From NCBI GenBank assembly GCA_037126765.1, contig JBBCBC010000017.1:23923916-23987915 (forward strand): a DNA stretch of 64,000 nucleotides. Direction: 5' to 3'. Of this stretch, positions 45,246 to 57,280 are shown one piece after another. Both the position numbers and the translations under genes were made by a program. The notes below the pieces were generated by a model that worked only from the letters and a program-made list of their open reading frames with translations, was not told the origin of the DNA and made no database searches. This DNA comes from Stenogyne calaminthoides (lineage: Eukaryota; Streptophyta; Magnoliopsida; Lamiales; Lamiaceae). Position 1 is the first letter of the stretch, and each line of letters starts with the position of its first letter.

Positions 45246-46878
45246 GTGATACCCCGATTTCTCACAATTCATTTATTAATTAATAGCTTAATAGATATAG
45301 TAATTAATGTAAATATATTGATAATTAATTAATAATATTAATTAAATAATAAAATTAAAGTAAACATATAATATATATAAATATATATGCTTAGTATTAT
45401 ATAGTATACCTATGACGTTAGGCTATGGTTGCACATTGAAATGTTAACCAAACAATAATAATAATAAAAAAAAAAAAAAAAGAGAAGCTTACCATGTAAG
45501 CCACTTAAGGCGGTGCAGTGGGGGATATTTCATACACACACATATCTCAACTTTTTGGAGATAAGAAGAGAGGAGTGAGGCGGCGAAGCAGAGAAGAAAA
45601 AAAAAAAGAAGAGAAAGATGGAAGAAGGAAGAAGGAAAAATAGTGGCTCGACGAAGCAGGGAAGGAAAAGGGAAAGAGGAGTGGTGAGAGTGCTTAATGG
45701 TTTTGGAGAAGCAGATTTGATAGAGGAAGACGATAAGACGGTTTAGGAGGTTGAGGTATCGATATTTTGTGAAGTAGATGTAAGTAGAAATTTATTTGCA
45801 ACTACAATGCATAAACATATTATTATGTGATTAATTTATGTATAATTGACAATATGTGAATTTTACGTGAATTAATGTGAGATTGGTTGGTATTTAGTGA
45901 TTATTGTGGAAGAAGCTTGTGAACATGATATTTTATATGAATCGAACCTGTGAGTTCGGTGTTATGTGAATCTTGTGAGATATTATGTGTTATATTTGCA
46001 TCAAGCATACCATGCATTATTATGAGATGATATTTGAGTGGATGATGTGTGTGTTTTGACCACTGGTTATACATTGGAAGCACAAGGGGCGTACGTGCGA
46101 GGAGAACCCTTGTGGGGCATTTTATATGATAAGGGGCGTACGTGCGAGGAGAACCCTTATCGAGTATTTGTGATATGTTGTGTGGGTGTTTAGTGAGGGG
46201 ACTTCTTAAGCGGACAGGGGGTCGAGTTTGGTGATGGATCTCGCTAGGCCGTTAGAGAGTGGATCCTCGAACTGCACCGTTATGATTCGGCATGGTGGGA
46301 TGACTTCTTGGTGGACATAGGGGGCGTATGTGCGACGACAACCCCTGTTGGGCCACAAGAGGATGGGCCTCACGTCCGGATCATACTTATGTGATATTTA
46401 TATTAGTCATTTGATTATGTGGATGTTGAGCTCATTCTGGTGTATAACAGTGTGCCAGGGGCCCTGCGAGTGTTTTATAAATCAATTGGTGATTTCAAAA
46501 GAGAGTGCATGAGAAGGATTTTCAAAGATTCATAGCATCGTGCATAATTTCAGCTTACTGAGATTTATATATCTCACCTAGTTTATGCAATGTAGGTAAT
46601 TTTGTCAACTTACACTGGTGATAGTTGGAGTACCTGCAAATTTTGAGAGTTGTATACATGGATGACGACCTGTGGGGTTTGTGTTCGAGTTGTAGTATAT
46701 TATATATATCTATATATATATGTATATATATATATATATATATTTGTATATTATGAGTCATTTTTATCTAGTTTTTAAGTGTTCAAAGGATTTATCATTT
46801 TGTTAACTGTTTAATAAAAATAAAAAGTGTCAAGTCAATTTTCGTAAATTTATTTATTTGGTTATCTGGTCGTGACAC
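45246..46878 (+). mobile_element. Nested solo LTR of gypsy (Tekay-like) type
   Basis: Flanked by the perfect duplication AGGAT (45241-45245; 46879-46883). The left end is GTGATACCCCGATTTC and the right end GGTCGTGACAC, resembling Tekay/Del LTR ends (TGTGACACCCC...). The host minisatellite continues on both sides. If the ends are TG...CA, one base on each side overlaps the TSD. It contains repeated hairpins at 46081-46161 and a TA-rich microsatellite at 46690-46745. No coding sequence. Confidence 0.75.
46081..46161 (+). other. Paired hairpins with identical loop, different stems
   Basis: Hairpin 1 (46081-46114): stem CACAAGGG/CCCTTGTG. Hairpin 2 (46128-46161): stem GATAAGGG/CCCTTATC. Both have loop GCGTACGTGCGAGGAGAA. 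A diverged third copy at 46319-46346 has AGGGG/CCCCT and a similar loop. Confidence 0.7.
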
Positions 46879-47208
46879 AGGATTCCAGCACTCAAGATTC
46901 CAGCATTCAGGATTTCAGCACTCAGGATTTCAGCATTCAGGATTTCAGCACTTCTCGTTCAGGCCATTCTGACATTCAGCGGTTTTGGACTTCAGCCTTC
47001 TTCCATTCAGGCCACTTTTCCTCATGCATATTTTCCATTCAGGCCACTTGTCTTCAGGCCTATTTTCTTCAGGAAACTTCAGATCAGTTCCCCCTCAACT
47101 TGTTCGCTTCCCCCTCAACTTGTTACCTGTAGAAATGAACTTAAACAATACAAGTTGACAAATACATAATGTTTTGACATAAATAATCAAAACTAAAATA
47201 TCTCAACA

Positions 47209-47853
47209 TAACTAACCTAGAAATAAAATACAACAAAAATAGGGGGATTCGGGGCAAAATCGACCAAGGATTCTTACTGTAGAAGCCCTCTTCGCGGAAC
47301 ACCTTGGGGGGGAGACATTAAATTGTCAAAGGGGCAACAGTAAAAATGACGTAATACGGGTTGGGGCCGGGTGATTAAATTCAGATCCATCGAAAAATTG
47401 TATTCCCGTATTATTGTCTACCAAGTGGACTCATATTTTTATCAGAACCACTATTAAGCCCGTATTCAGGGGTATCATGTGGAGCCCTATTGTAGTAAGA
47501 GTTAAATTATCTAATTTTATTCTACAATTCTTCTTTTTTTTTGTAAAAAGTTATTTTTTTTTATTTAGTTTCACATTTATTAATTTCATTAAAATTTTTA
47601 ATTTTTTATCTTCCCGCAAAGGTCCCAAAATATTAGTTATTCCAGTAATTGTTTAACATTGCTCGATTTTGGTCCAAGTTCCCAAAAAAATTGCAATAAT
47701 TGTGGGTTTTTAGTCGATATGTTGTTAAATTGTGGGTTTTTAGTCTATATGTTGTTTTTCCCAATAATTTTAAAATAAAATTATGCATATCCATTAAGTT
47801 TTAACACATTATCAAAACTGAATCAAGTATCTAAATAAATAAGGGGATTAAGG
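47209..47853. other. Intergenic DNA, no gene seen
   Basis: Mixed sequence then T-rich (47520-47600). A duplicated GTGGGTTTTTAGTC motif near 47701-47745. No coding evidence. Confidence 0.4.
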
Positions 47854-48774
47854 GGATTGTCCAGTGAAATATTTCACCGTAAAAGATTAGTTAAAATAGG
47901 TAGGAGTTGAACATTCGCGGATCTTGTGAGGTCGTACCAGGTCAAATAGATTTTTCTTAAAAATTCGCGCAAAGATAAAATAAGAAATTTGGTCCCAGAC
48001 TGTGTTACAATAAAGATAAATACGTATTATTGTAAGGGCAATTATGTGTTACTATGTGATGATGAAAAATAAAATAAAAATATATATGTATATATATATT
48101 TTAACAGGAAAATGCAATATTGCATTTCAATTTTGGAGTACAAAGACTACTCTAACCCTTACAACCTTGCACTCCTTGAAGAATTGATGTCAAAAGTATT
48201 CAAAACAATTACAGAACCGAAAAAAATAGCTCCCAAACTATATATTCAGGCACTTGCGAGGGTCTGAAAACCAGTCCGAGATAGTCCAAAAAAAATATGT
48301 TTTTATTAATTCAATGATGTAATCTAGTTGTTTGGGCATTTGCTTACGATAATTGGTCATAAATCAGAAGGAGAAACAGATGAAAAATAAAGGGCGAAGT
48401 GGATGAAAATAGAGGGAGTGTCGTTTTGTTCGTGTAGTAATACATCTTTCCCTTCACAGTAACACATTTTGACCATGTAATAACACTTATTCAAAACCTT
48501 ACATACATATATGTATACTGAAAAAATGTGTGATATATTTCATTGCAGTAACACATATATGTACTTACAGTATGACGTGTTTGCCCTTATAGTAACACAG
48601 ATCTCGAAGCAAGTTTTGTTGTTTCACCTTTGCTCAATTTTTTAAGAAATATCTATTTGCCCCGGTTCGACCTACACAGGATCTGTAAATTTTTCGCTCT
48701 ATGTTAATTCTGACTCGTAGGCCATATTTCACGGATCATAGATCAGTGAAATATTTCATATAATACTTTGCCAT
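47854..48774. repeat. Fold-back MITE-like element
   Basis: Imperfect long inverted ends: left CAGTGAAATATTTCACCG and CGGATCTTGTGAGGTCG, CAAATAGATTTTTCTTAAAA; right, inverted, ACTGATC...GAAATATTTCAC, CAGATCCTGTGTAGGTCG and CAAATAGATATTTCTTAAAA. The interior has several AGTAACACAT repeats (48430-48600). TSD unclear and superfamily not assigned. Confidence 0.6.
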
Positions 48775-49699
48775 AAATCCTGAAAAATTAATAATTTAAC
48801 AAGTAACTTCCGCCTCTGTTAATTATCTAGAAAAATATTGCCTGAGAGGGTATACCATATATAATTGCGAGATAGTATCACCCTTGATTTCCCCACGGGC
48901 CACGACGTTCACACTACACAATAACAACCCTTCTGATTGTGTCTAATATAAACAGAATCTTGAATAAACAAAGTTGATATCCAAACACACAAACAACACA
49001 CACAATGAATGTGCACCTGGGTACCAAAGGAGAGTGTGAGATGGGTACCGGTGAATGAGTTGTTGGTATTCGAATATGCTCATTCCGCCATGCCATGCCA
49101 AACTAGTCACTGGAATAATAGAAAAACTGTAGTAGCAATAGGTCAGAGAAAATCAAGCATTAAATCATTTCATAATTTGTTTATCTCGTATGTTATGAAT
49201 TAAAATATCTTAAGACAATCATCATGAAGCTTGGTAATCATTGATGAAGTAGCATGTAGTGTTTATTTGCTTTCACACAATGCAAATATGATATATCTCC
49301 GAGACCCATAATCTTCATATGAATTTGAGCGGAAAAATCTTGATCCTGGAACTGTTGTAATCCCTGATTGCTTGATTAATTCCTCTACAAATTCAACTTT
49401 ATATTCTGTTAGAACCTTAATCAGATGTAAGAAAAACAGAAACTGATTAGTTCTAGTATAAAACTAGATGTGGAATTAATTAATTAATCACATAAGAACA
49501 AAAATCAGAGAGAGAGAGAGTTACATATGTTTCTTCTTTTTTTTTTTTTTTTGGTTATACACATTTTAAGTAAAATGGTCTAAGTCAATGAGTTCATCCA
49601 TGTAAAAGAGACTGCTAGCGAATATGATGAAGACAACTAAAAAGTCAAACCAAATCGGTCAAAGGTCAACATATTAAGTGGTATTTGTCATATCATTGA
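48775..49699. other. Intergenic DNA, no gene seen
   Basis: AT-rich. Contains a short GA microsatellite at about 49507-49522 and a 20-T run near 49532-49551. No coding evidence. Confidence 0.4.
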
Positions 49700-50605
49700 C
49701 AACCATCACATTTGTTCAGCTTGGAGATCCTTGCCACCTCGTCAGGTCTACTCGTCAAACTCAGCACGGTGGACCATACTTATCCAAGTGGGCACAGTGC
49801 TGGTCCAGGTCGACTCTGCTCGTCCAAGTCGACACTCTGCTCGTCCAGGTTGACTCTACTCACCTACATAGACCTTAAGTCATTAGTCACTTAGTCCTTA
49901 TGGATAAGGGGCATAATAGTCATGGTCAACCTTTGACCATCTTGTCACGTCTTCCACATAACACCTCACCTAAGTTACCTAGTTGAGGAACATGCTCGGT
50001 CATCTCGCCAATATTCCTGACATGGACCCCACCTAGGACGAGGACCCATCTCGTCCAGTTAGGAAGAATAGTAAACTAGCCTCACCTCGTCTTTTTTTTT
50101 ATCAGTGAACTAGCCTCACCTCGTCTACCTGGTCGAGAAGCCTGCTCGGGCATCTTGCTAACCTATCCATATGGATTCCCACCTAGGACGAGGTCCCACT
50201 TGCTTGGTCATCCTCGAAATGTGGCCACGTGGACATCCATCCATGATGAGGTCCCACCTCGTCCTACAATGCACGATAGACTACTAGCTCGTCCAGCCTG
50301 GAAGGAAGAAATCACCACCTGCATGAACTAATAGAAGATCAAAGTAGCTGAGTCACATAGCCTAATTGGTTAAGTGACACCTCATAAGACACTTGACATC
50401 ATTAAATTTCATATTAAATGTAATGCTGACAACACATCTAATGCATTTAGTATAAATAGGTAATTTTACCAAATAATAAAGGGCTTCAACCATTTTACTA
50501 CAATAACTTCTCTCTCTAAAATTCAAGTCCAAAATTACATATGATCTTGTTTGTTAGTTGAATATTCTAAGCCACCTCACTTTCTTAGAAATCAACTAAC
50601 AATAG
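49700..50605 (+). repeat. Possible LTR with direct repeats and TATA box
   Basis: Repeated words CTCGTCCAGGT, CCCACCTAGGACGAG and CCTCACCTCGTC make about three diverged units between 49960 and 50280. TATAAATAGG at 50451 followed by a pyrimidine-rich stretch looks like a promoter. It is cut at 50606 by another LTR, and I could not define the start. Confidence 0.35.
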
Positions 50606-51652
50606 TGTAGGTCCCGAGCGGGTTTTCGTGAGGGCAGAAGTCTAGAGGGGAGGGGTGAATAGACTTCTAAAAACTTTTTGTGAGATCAGGGGTGAATAGC
50701 AAGTATGCCTGATCAGAGTGCGTGTGAATCAGTTTGGACTGATATACAACTTACTGATCACTTGAGGACAGATCAGTTCAGTGTCTATCAGTTTAACTGA
50801 TGTGCGGAAGCTAAGTTTTAACCCGTGTGAAAAACCAGTTTGTTAAATCAGAATTCTGCTTATCTTTTTTGAATCAGATGACAAAGTGTCAAACTGATCA
50901 GATCAGTTGCTTGATGCAAATCTGATCCAGACTCAGAATATGCATGTAATATAGAAACAGGTAGTGTGCAAAGTGTAAAGCTGGTAAATCAGATAATACA
51001 CACAAGATTTATAGTGGTTCAGACAACCTGTCCTACGTCCACTCTTCCCTATCAGCAGGGGCACCAACTTAACCAACTGGACTTAATTTAATGTGTTAGT
51101 CCAACACAGTACAACAGATGTTTAAAGAGTTCTCACTCAACTAATCCCAGAAATCAGAAACTAGAAACCCTAGTCTGAAATCTTGCAAACAAACTTAACC
51201 TAACTTTTGGTTTGGGTATAAGATTTGTTGTGTTCCAACTGGAAATCTATCCTAGTATGTGAGTAGCCTAAAACTAAAGGATAAGATTTCTATGCTAAGA
51301 ACTAAGGGATGAACACTTAGAAAATATTCTTGATTTTGTGTTCTTCGTGCGGAAATTGCGGATAGCTTGAGCTTGATGATAATTTTCGTAACCTTACAAT
51401 GAAGGTTGATCCCATATTTATAGACCTTGAATTCAAAAGAGCCGTTGGAGAGCACTTTGGATTTCAGGCTATTTTGGGTAGTTTTATAGGCTGATGTGAC
51501 GTGCACAGAAGCGGCATGGCCGAAAGCATGTATGTTTGTCCTTTCTAGCCATTTGACTGTGCAGCGCCGGATCCCGCATTGTCAGCTCTGTACATACGTG
51601 TCTCGATCTCATTGGTTAACAAGTACACTTGTTCAGTGTTTGCTTTACCAAC
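50606..51652 (-). repeat. Sirevirus-type LTR, 5' part cut by copy B
   Basis: Minus-strand end GCTCGGGACCTACA at 50606. Contains the CCAACGG box (51442-51448), TATA (51413-51423) and hairpin (51013-51043), in the usual order. The LTR of copy B starts at 51653, so the beginning of this LTR must lie beyond copy B, outside the window. No PBS follows at lower coordinates, so it is probably a 3' or solo LTR. Confidence 0.7.
51013..51043 (-). other. Leader RNA hairpin motif (LTR 50606)
   Basis: Minus-strand sense: AGTGG/CCACT, ACGTA linker, inner GACA/TGTC. Confidence 0.6.
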
Positions 51653-52160
51653 TGTTGGTCCCGGTGCAAACGAGTCTCACACGTCATGGGGGGGGGAATA
51701 CACGTGTTCAGTGATTTTTAAAACTTTTTCTTCACTGAGGTCAGATGGGTCAGGTTATCCTGATATTTTTGCCCTGAGAAGCACAAATCGCCCTGAGTCA
51801 AAGTCTACTGAGACAATGATCTGAGCAGCTTTCAGAAGCTTCAGATTAGCCCAACTGATCCTGAATTTATCTTGAGGAGCTTGGATCAGATAATTATCTT
51901 ACTGAACACTCAGTAGAGTTAGTTCAGTTTGGTAAATATTGTTCTAGCTACTCAAGTGTGCGGAATGGTTGGCTCTAAGTTTATACTCGTTTTAGCTTTG
52001 CTGAACCTCTCTTCCTTTAATAAAACAGTGATTAAGGCTGTGAACAATTTGATGCAAGTTCAGTGGATTGGTTCCAACTGAATATCAGTAAAGTCAGCTT
52101 TCAGTGAAAAATATGCAACAGATATAATGCAGTACAGAAAGCAAACAACACAACAATTAT

Positions 52161-52193
52161 AGTGGTTCAGAGACTCAAGCTCCTACGTCCACT
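52161..52193 (-). other. Leader RNA hairpin motif (copy B)
   Basis: Minus-strand sense: AGTGG/CCACT, ACGTA linker, inner GAG/CTC. Confidence 0.6.
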
Positions 52194-52700
52194 CTCTCTG
52201 ATCTTCAGAGAAATTCCTTAACCACTTCCTAAAGCTTTCAGGCTAACTCACTGTAGTTTACTCACTTTTCTACCTTGAGTTTTTTGGCTGACTCACTGCA
52301 GCTTACTAACTCAAACACACCCAAGTTTTCAGACTACCACAAGTAGCTTACTAACTTCTCCTCTAGAGTTTTCTGGCTGACTAACCTGCAGTTTACTAAC
52401 TCTTTACAACTCTAACTCACCAACAAAACACACACACTCAAACTACCTTATCAAAGGGTTTGGGTTTGGGTTGGTTTCCAACTAGGGTGAGATATCCTTT
52501 ACAATAAGAACAAATTCAAAGGCTAGGATATCTCTACTAAGCTTTGGATATTTCTATCAATCTATGCTTAGTGAATGAGCTCTCTCCAATGTGAAACACT
52601 TGGGAAATCTAGGTTTTTCGAGTGCTTCAATTTGCAAGAATACGAATGAGCTCTTGAGTTGCTGTAATTTCCCATAACATTTCAATGTAGAAGGTCACTG

Positions 52701-52751
52701 GTATTTATAGGCAACTTCTCCAAAGGTTACTCTTGAAAAACTATCCGTTGG
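52701..52751 (-). promoter_or_regulatory. LTR promoter of copy B: CCAACGG box and TATA box
   Basis: Minus-strand sense: CCAACGG at 52745-52751 and CTATAAATAC at 52701-52710, a gap of about 34 bp, like copy A. Confidence 0.7.
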
Positions 52752-53461
52752 AAGAGATAGCATCAAGGGTTTCCTCTCTTGGTTATTGATGAACGACTAT
52801 TTTTAGGGTTTGAACACTCCCTTGCATGTTTTAGGAAATATGCAGCATGTAGCCAATCACCAATTTTTGCAGTCTGGAACATAGTACTACTGACAAAATT
52901 CAGGGTCCTGTCGCTTTCAGTGTCAGTAAAGTACAGTGTTGTCTTCCTCTGATTGGTTCTTGTCTTCAGTGAATGTAGACAAACAAAACAGCTCTTTTAG
53001 GTCAATCTTTCTGAATGAGACAACCTTAAACAACACTTAGACTTAGTTCCTTTTGTCTGCACTTGAATGTTTTGGGCAATATCTTACTTACTGAATATGT
53101 GTGTTTTTCTCAGTTTTGTAGTATTCAGATAGATATTCTTCAGTGCCTCTGATCATTCAGGTTACCCTGAGTATTCAGTAACTTACTGAGTCTTCAGTAT
53201 TATCTGAGTCTTCATTCCTTCAGTATCTTCAGTAACTTCTGAACATTCAGGTCTACCTGTATTCTTCAGTAATCTTCTGAGTCTTCAAGGTTCTTCCATA
53301 TCTAACTTGATCTATATCTGCTGAGTATACATTGTGCAGATATCTTCCTTAACAATCCTATACTGAAACCTGACTCAGACTATCAAGATTATCCTGAACA
53401 TGTCATACTCAGGGGTTTTGAGATCTAATCAAAACTTCTTTATTAAATTCATCTCCCAACA

Positions 53462-53475
53462 ATTTCCCCCTTTTT
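53462..53475 (-). other. Polypurine tract of copy B
   Basis: AAAAAGGGGGAAAT on the minus strand directly before the LTR start. Confidence 0.85.
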
Positions 53476-53733
53476 ATTGATTCCAAAACCATCTTGTTAC
53501 ATTTAAGAGAACCTAACCTATACTCAGGTTTTAGTTTATCTATTACAATCCAGAATGGCAATTCTCCCAACAATTTCCAAATAAACAGGCATATCAAATA
53601 ATTACAGACATGTAAAAAGATAATGAGATATTATCTTTGAGCATAAATGATAAATTTTCATTGATGTAGGATAAGAGTTACAGATTACAATGCAAAACAA
53701 AAAAAATTCAGAAAGTACAGAAGTACATAGTCT

Positions 53734-56700
53734 TCAGTCTTCTTCCACCTCATCTTCTGGCACTTTCAGGTTGAACATCCCGTAGTATCTCTTCTTAAGT
53801 TCTTCTCTTGCCTTGATGATTTCTGGGTTGTTTCATGTCAAGCCTAGCTGAATAGCATACTGAGCAATTTCCTGAGAAATGGCTGCTTCATTCACATAGC
53901 CATTCTCAAATCTGGGTGCTGGGTACATGTAGGATCCTGGAGCCATTGTCTGAGTGTTGGCTTCATCTGCCAAGTTGATCCATTTCTGCAGATACTCAGG
54001 ATAAAAAGTCAGTAGATACTCAATGAATGCTTCATTTTTATCTGAGCTGCTCCCCCTCCATTCCCTCAGAATTTCATAATAGAACCAGAAGGTTCTCTTG
54101 ATTTCCTCCCATGCATCATTGATTTGTAGAGGTATCCACTTGTCAATATGCGGCCATTTCTGAGCTTTTTCAGTACCCCTTCTTTTTCCAATGAACTTCT
54201 TGAAACCTCCTCTTCTTTTTAGTTCCTCCTCCTTCTTCTTCTTGGTCAGTGGAGCACCTGAGACCGAAGCAGCAGTCCTTTTCTCTTTCTCAATCTGCAG
54301 GGCTCTTAGAGTTTTCTTTGTGTCGAAGGTTTCCTTTTGAGGTTCAGATTCTTCTTTTTCAGCTTCTTCTTCTGATTCTTCAAACTCCATAATCAGGTTC
54401 CTCTGTGTAGGCTTTGCTACCTTAGCTCTTTTCTTCTTTTCAGGTTCAACGAAAGCTACAACTTTTCTCTTTTCTGGTCTGTCCTGAGTTTCACCAGCTT
54501 TGCTTGTTTCAATTCTCCTTCTTTCTGCCATCTTCTCTTCAATAATCTCCTGAGTTGTTTGCTCTGATGTCTGAGTGTGACCAGTTTCTTCAACTTCTTT
54601 GAACTTCAGCTTTTCAGTGGCCTCTACTTCACTCAAAGCATCCAAGATCTTCTTAGCCTCAACTTCTTCTCTTGCTTTCTTCTCCAAGGTCTGAGCCAAC
54701 AACTTATCCAATTGTCCTTTAAACTTGGCCTTTCCCCCTTTTTGACATCATACCTTGGGAGAAGTTGAGATAATGCGGCATCCATATAGTATTGCTCTTT
54801 TCCTAAGCTCCGCACCTCTCCAGCTAATTGATCATGCTCGTCTTCCAGCCTCATCATGTAGTTCTTGGCCATGGAGAATTCATCAGAGAGTGGAGCAAAC
54901 TGAGTTGAGAAAGCTTTGTGCATCATGTCTGTCATCTTGGTCATGAGCAGAGTGCTCATTTCCTCAACAGCTGATTTGATCAATTGCTCATTCTTCTCAA
55001 CCAGCTTGGTCTCAAGATAGGCAGTTCTGGTTTGATACCTGTGCTCCATCTCTGCATTGAGCTCAGTTTTTATCACATCAATCTTTTCTTCCAAAGCAGT
55101 CATCTTATCTGTAAGAGTTGTTTTTAATTGCAGCATGTCAGATGATGAGCCTAGACTTTCCAGCTTTTGAGATTGGCTTGCCAAGGTTTCTTCTATTTGA
55201 TTTACTTTCTCCACCATTGTCACCACCTTCTTTAATTCATCCAGGATTGGACTGAAATCAATCTCTGGAGGTAAAACAACTGTCTCCAACTGAGCTGGTT
55301 GCTCCAAACGAGCCTCACCCTGTATATCATAAACAATAGATTTAAAGATAGGAACTTCAGTAACTTTGGCATAATATATAACAGTGCCAAAAGGTACCTG
55401 AAGAATGCTAACTTCAGTCTGAGGTTGTGTGATATCAGTTTGTGCAGCATCAATGTCCTTCTCCATATGACTTTCAGTATCCTTTTCTTTCTCAATATCT
55501 TTCTGAGGTTCCTTCTCCCCCTCAGATTGCTTTTCTGTGTCACCTCCCTGATCCCTATCTTTGTCTTGATCATGAGAACTGGATGCATCTTCTTCAGTAG
55601 CTCTCCTTTCAGCTAGCTTCTGTTTTACCATTTCATCAAAATCACCCACTTTCATCCTCAGCTTTGTTTTCCTGAAGCCTGAGAACTCAGTCAGGGCAGC
55701 TCTCTCAGCACTCCACCACTCTTCTCCTCTGAAAGAGGCGATGTTCAGCATTTCTGGGAGTGTCTGATTCAGGATATAAACTGTCGTCCTGAGTCTGAAG
55801 AACATACCCTGAAGGTCAGGATAAGCATTCAGCTCAGAGTATCGGTCCAAGATGAACCGTTCCCCCTTGCTTCGCCATTCGGTCTCTTCTGCCTCTCCCT
55901 TCTTCAATTTTGGGCTTTCGGGAACAGTCGGCTCAGATTGTATGATTTCTAGTGCTGATGGATAAAGAAAGGGTTCATTCAGGAGTGCATCCAAGTTCAG
56001 CAATTCCTGAGGTTCAGATTGATCTGAAGTCTGAGCTGGTCTTTCTTCAGTAGAGATCTGTGGACCCTTAAAAATTTCCTGAGAAATTTTGTCAGAGCTC
56101 AGAGAGGTTTCAAGTACCTCTGAGAAAACCTGTTCCTCAGTTTCTTGCTCCTGTACATTCTTCACCACCTGAGCAAGAACTTGGAGTGGTGACTTCAACC
56201 CTTCCTGATCTTCAAATTGAGTTTCTTCAGATTCACTAGCCTCCTTTTCCGCAATAGTTTGAAGTCTTTTTCTCTTCTGAGGGGCCAATGTTTTCTTCTT
56301 CAGTTTTTCACCTTTCTCCCTTTTGATTTTCATCAGGGCTTTCCCCCTGGCTTGCCTAGCTTCTTCATCAGCTTCCTCAGTTGATTTCTGAGAGGTTTGT
56401 CTGGTTTCCCTAACTTGCTCGACCACTGAAGTATCTTCCTCAGTTTCTTCCTCAGCAGTCTCCTCCTGAGACTCAGTAATTTTTTCTTTCTTTTCCCTCA
56501 AAGTCTTCTTGGTTGGTTTGAACATGATTTTTGATCTTGGGAAAGCAGTTGTATCGGCAAAGATGTCCTCATCTTCTCTGCATGTTTCCAAGATAAATGC
56601 AATTTTGGTTGCATGTAGGATTTTTCCTTAATTACCACAGAGCCATTCACTTTTTGAATGTGTTTGGCTTGATCACTGACCACCTTGATCAAATAGTGCA

Positions 56701-57280
56701 ACCAATTAAATGCCCTTGAAGGAGAATCTTCAATCGCAGTCATTAACCTCAACTTAGGTTTGCTTATCTGCTCAAAACTACCAGATCCACTCATAATGCA
56801 TTTGCTCACAATATCCAAAAGTACTCGATATTTAGGCTTCAAATGCTTTTTATTCAACGTAGCTTCAAACTTTACCGGATGCTCAACAATTTGATCCAAA
56901 TATTCCTGTTCCCTACCCACCATGTACATAGTAGGGTCTTCTCCTCGATCATTCAACTCATATATGACATTTAAATTCTTAGGGATAATATACAATTCCC
57001 TAACAAAATCCACATATTTTGTACCATGTTCTAGATGTGATACCGTAACCCTAGAATCTATGCAATTATCATCATCCAATTGCATGTTAGTAACAAACTC
57101 AATTAACTCTTTCGCATATTCGGCATCTGGTTGATTTGCGACCAGATAGACAATCTTTGCCAAAAGAAGCATATGCAACGCTTCCTCCTCGTGAGTTGCA
57201 TTTGATGTGCTTTCCAGAGAAACAACATTTTCATACCATGGTTTATTGGTGACGGCAAGTTTGTGGTAGACAGAGAGCGT
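53734..57280 (-). pseudogene. Sirevirus extra ORF (downstream of pol), copy B, nearly intact
   Basis: About 1,180 codons. The start aligned to copy A's ATG is ACG here (57278-57280); the next in-frame Met is 57178 (MHMLLLAKIVYLVANQ). N-terminal part (about 1-230) has NLNVIYELNDRGEDPTMYM and VKFEATLNKKHLKPKYR and may match plant-transposon domain families such as Transposase_32. The middle (about 230-560) is Lys/Glu/Gln-rich, with SELNAYPDLQGMFFRLRTTV inside. Residues of roughly 620-780 form a heptad-rich coiled coil (LESLGSSSDMLQLKTTLTDK, AEMEHRYQTRTAYLETKL). The C-terminal block has EWRGSSSDKNEAFIEYLLTF. Frame breaks near 56627 and 54738 each look like one missing base in an A or G run. TGA at 53833 is followed by a conserved tail to 53734. 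Function unknown. Confidence 0.85.

Larger units (their letters stand above)
44492..47208 (-). mobile_element. Solo LTR, Sirevirus-like family D relative, interrupted
   Basis: Minus-strand ends TGTTGAGATATTTTAG (47208) and TTTTGGGACCAACA (44492); flanks GAACT and TAACT agree at four of five bases. Without the nested insertion the LTR is about 1.08 kb. It has the CCAACGG box (45113-45119), TATA (45088-45097) and hairpin (44646-44678). A 15-bp GATTTCAGCATTCAG minisatellite in U3 (about 46884-46955) is cut by the nested element. Confidence 0.85.
51653..53461 (-). repeat. 3' LTR of Sirevirus copy B (1,809 bp)
   Basis: Minus strand from TGTTGGGAGATG (53461) to CCGGGACCAACA (51653), as in copy A. 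Contains the CCAACGG box (52745-52751), TATA (52701-52710), leader minisatellite (52207-52420) and hairpin (52161-52193). It keeps CAG/CTG triplets where copy A shows CG. Confidence 0.9.

Noticed and set aside
54633..56591. Reading the coiled-coil ORF as a host cytoskeletal or nuclear coiled-coil gene
   Set aside because: A collinear copy lies in the same place after pol in copy A, and polypurine tract and LTR follow directly, so it belongs to the element.
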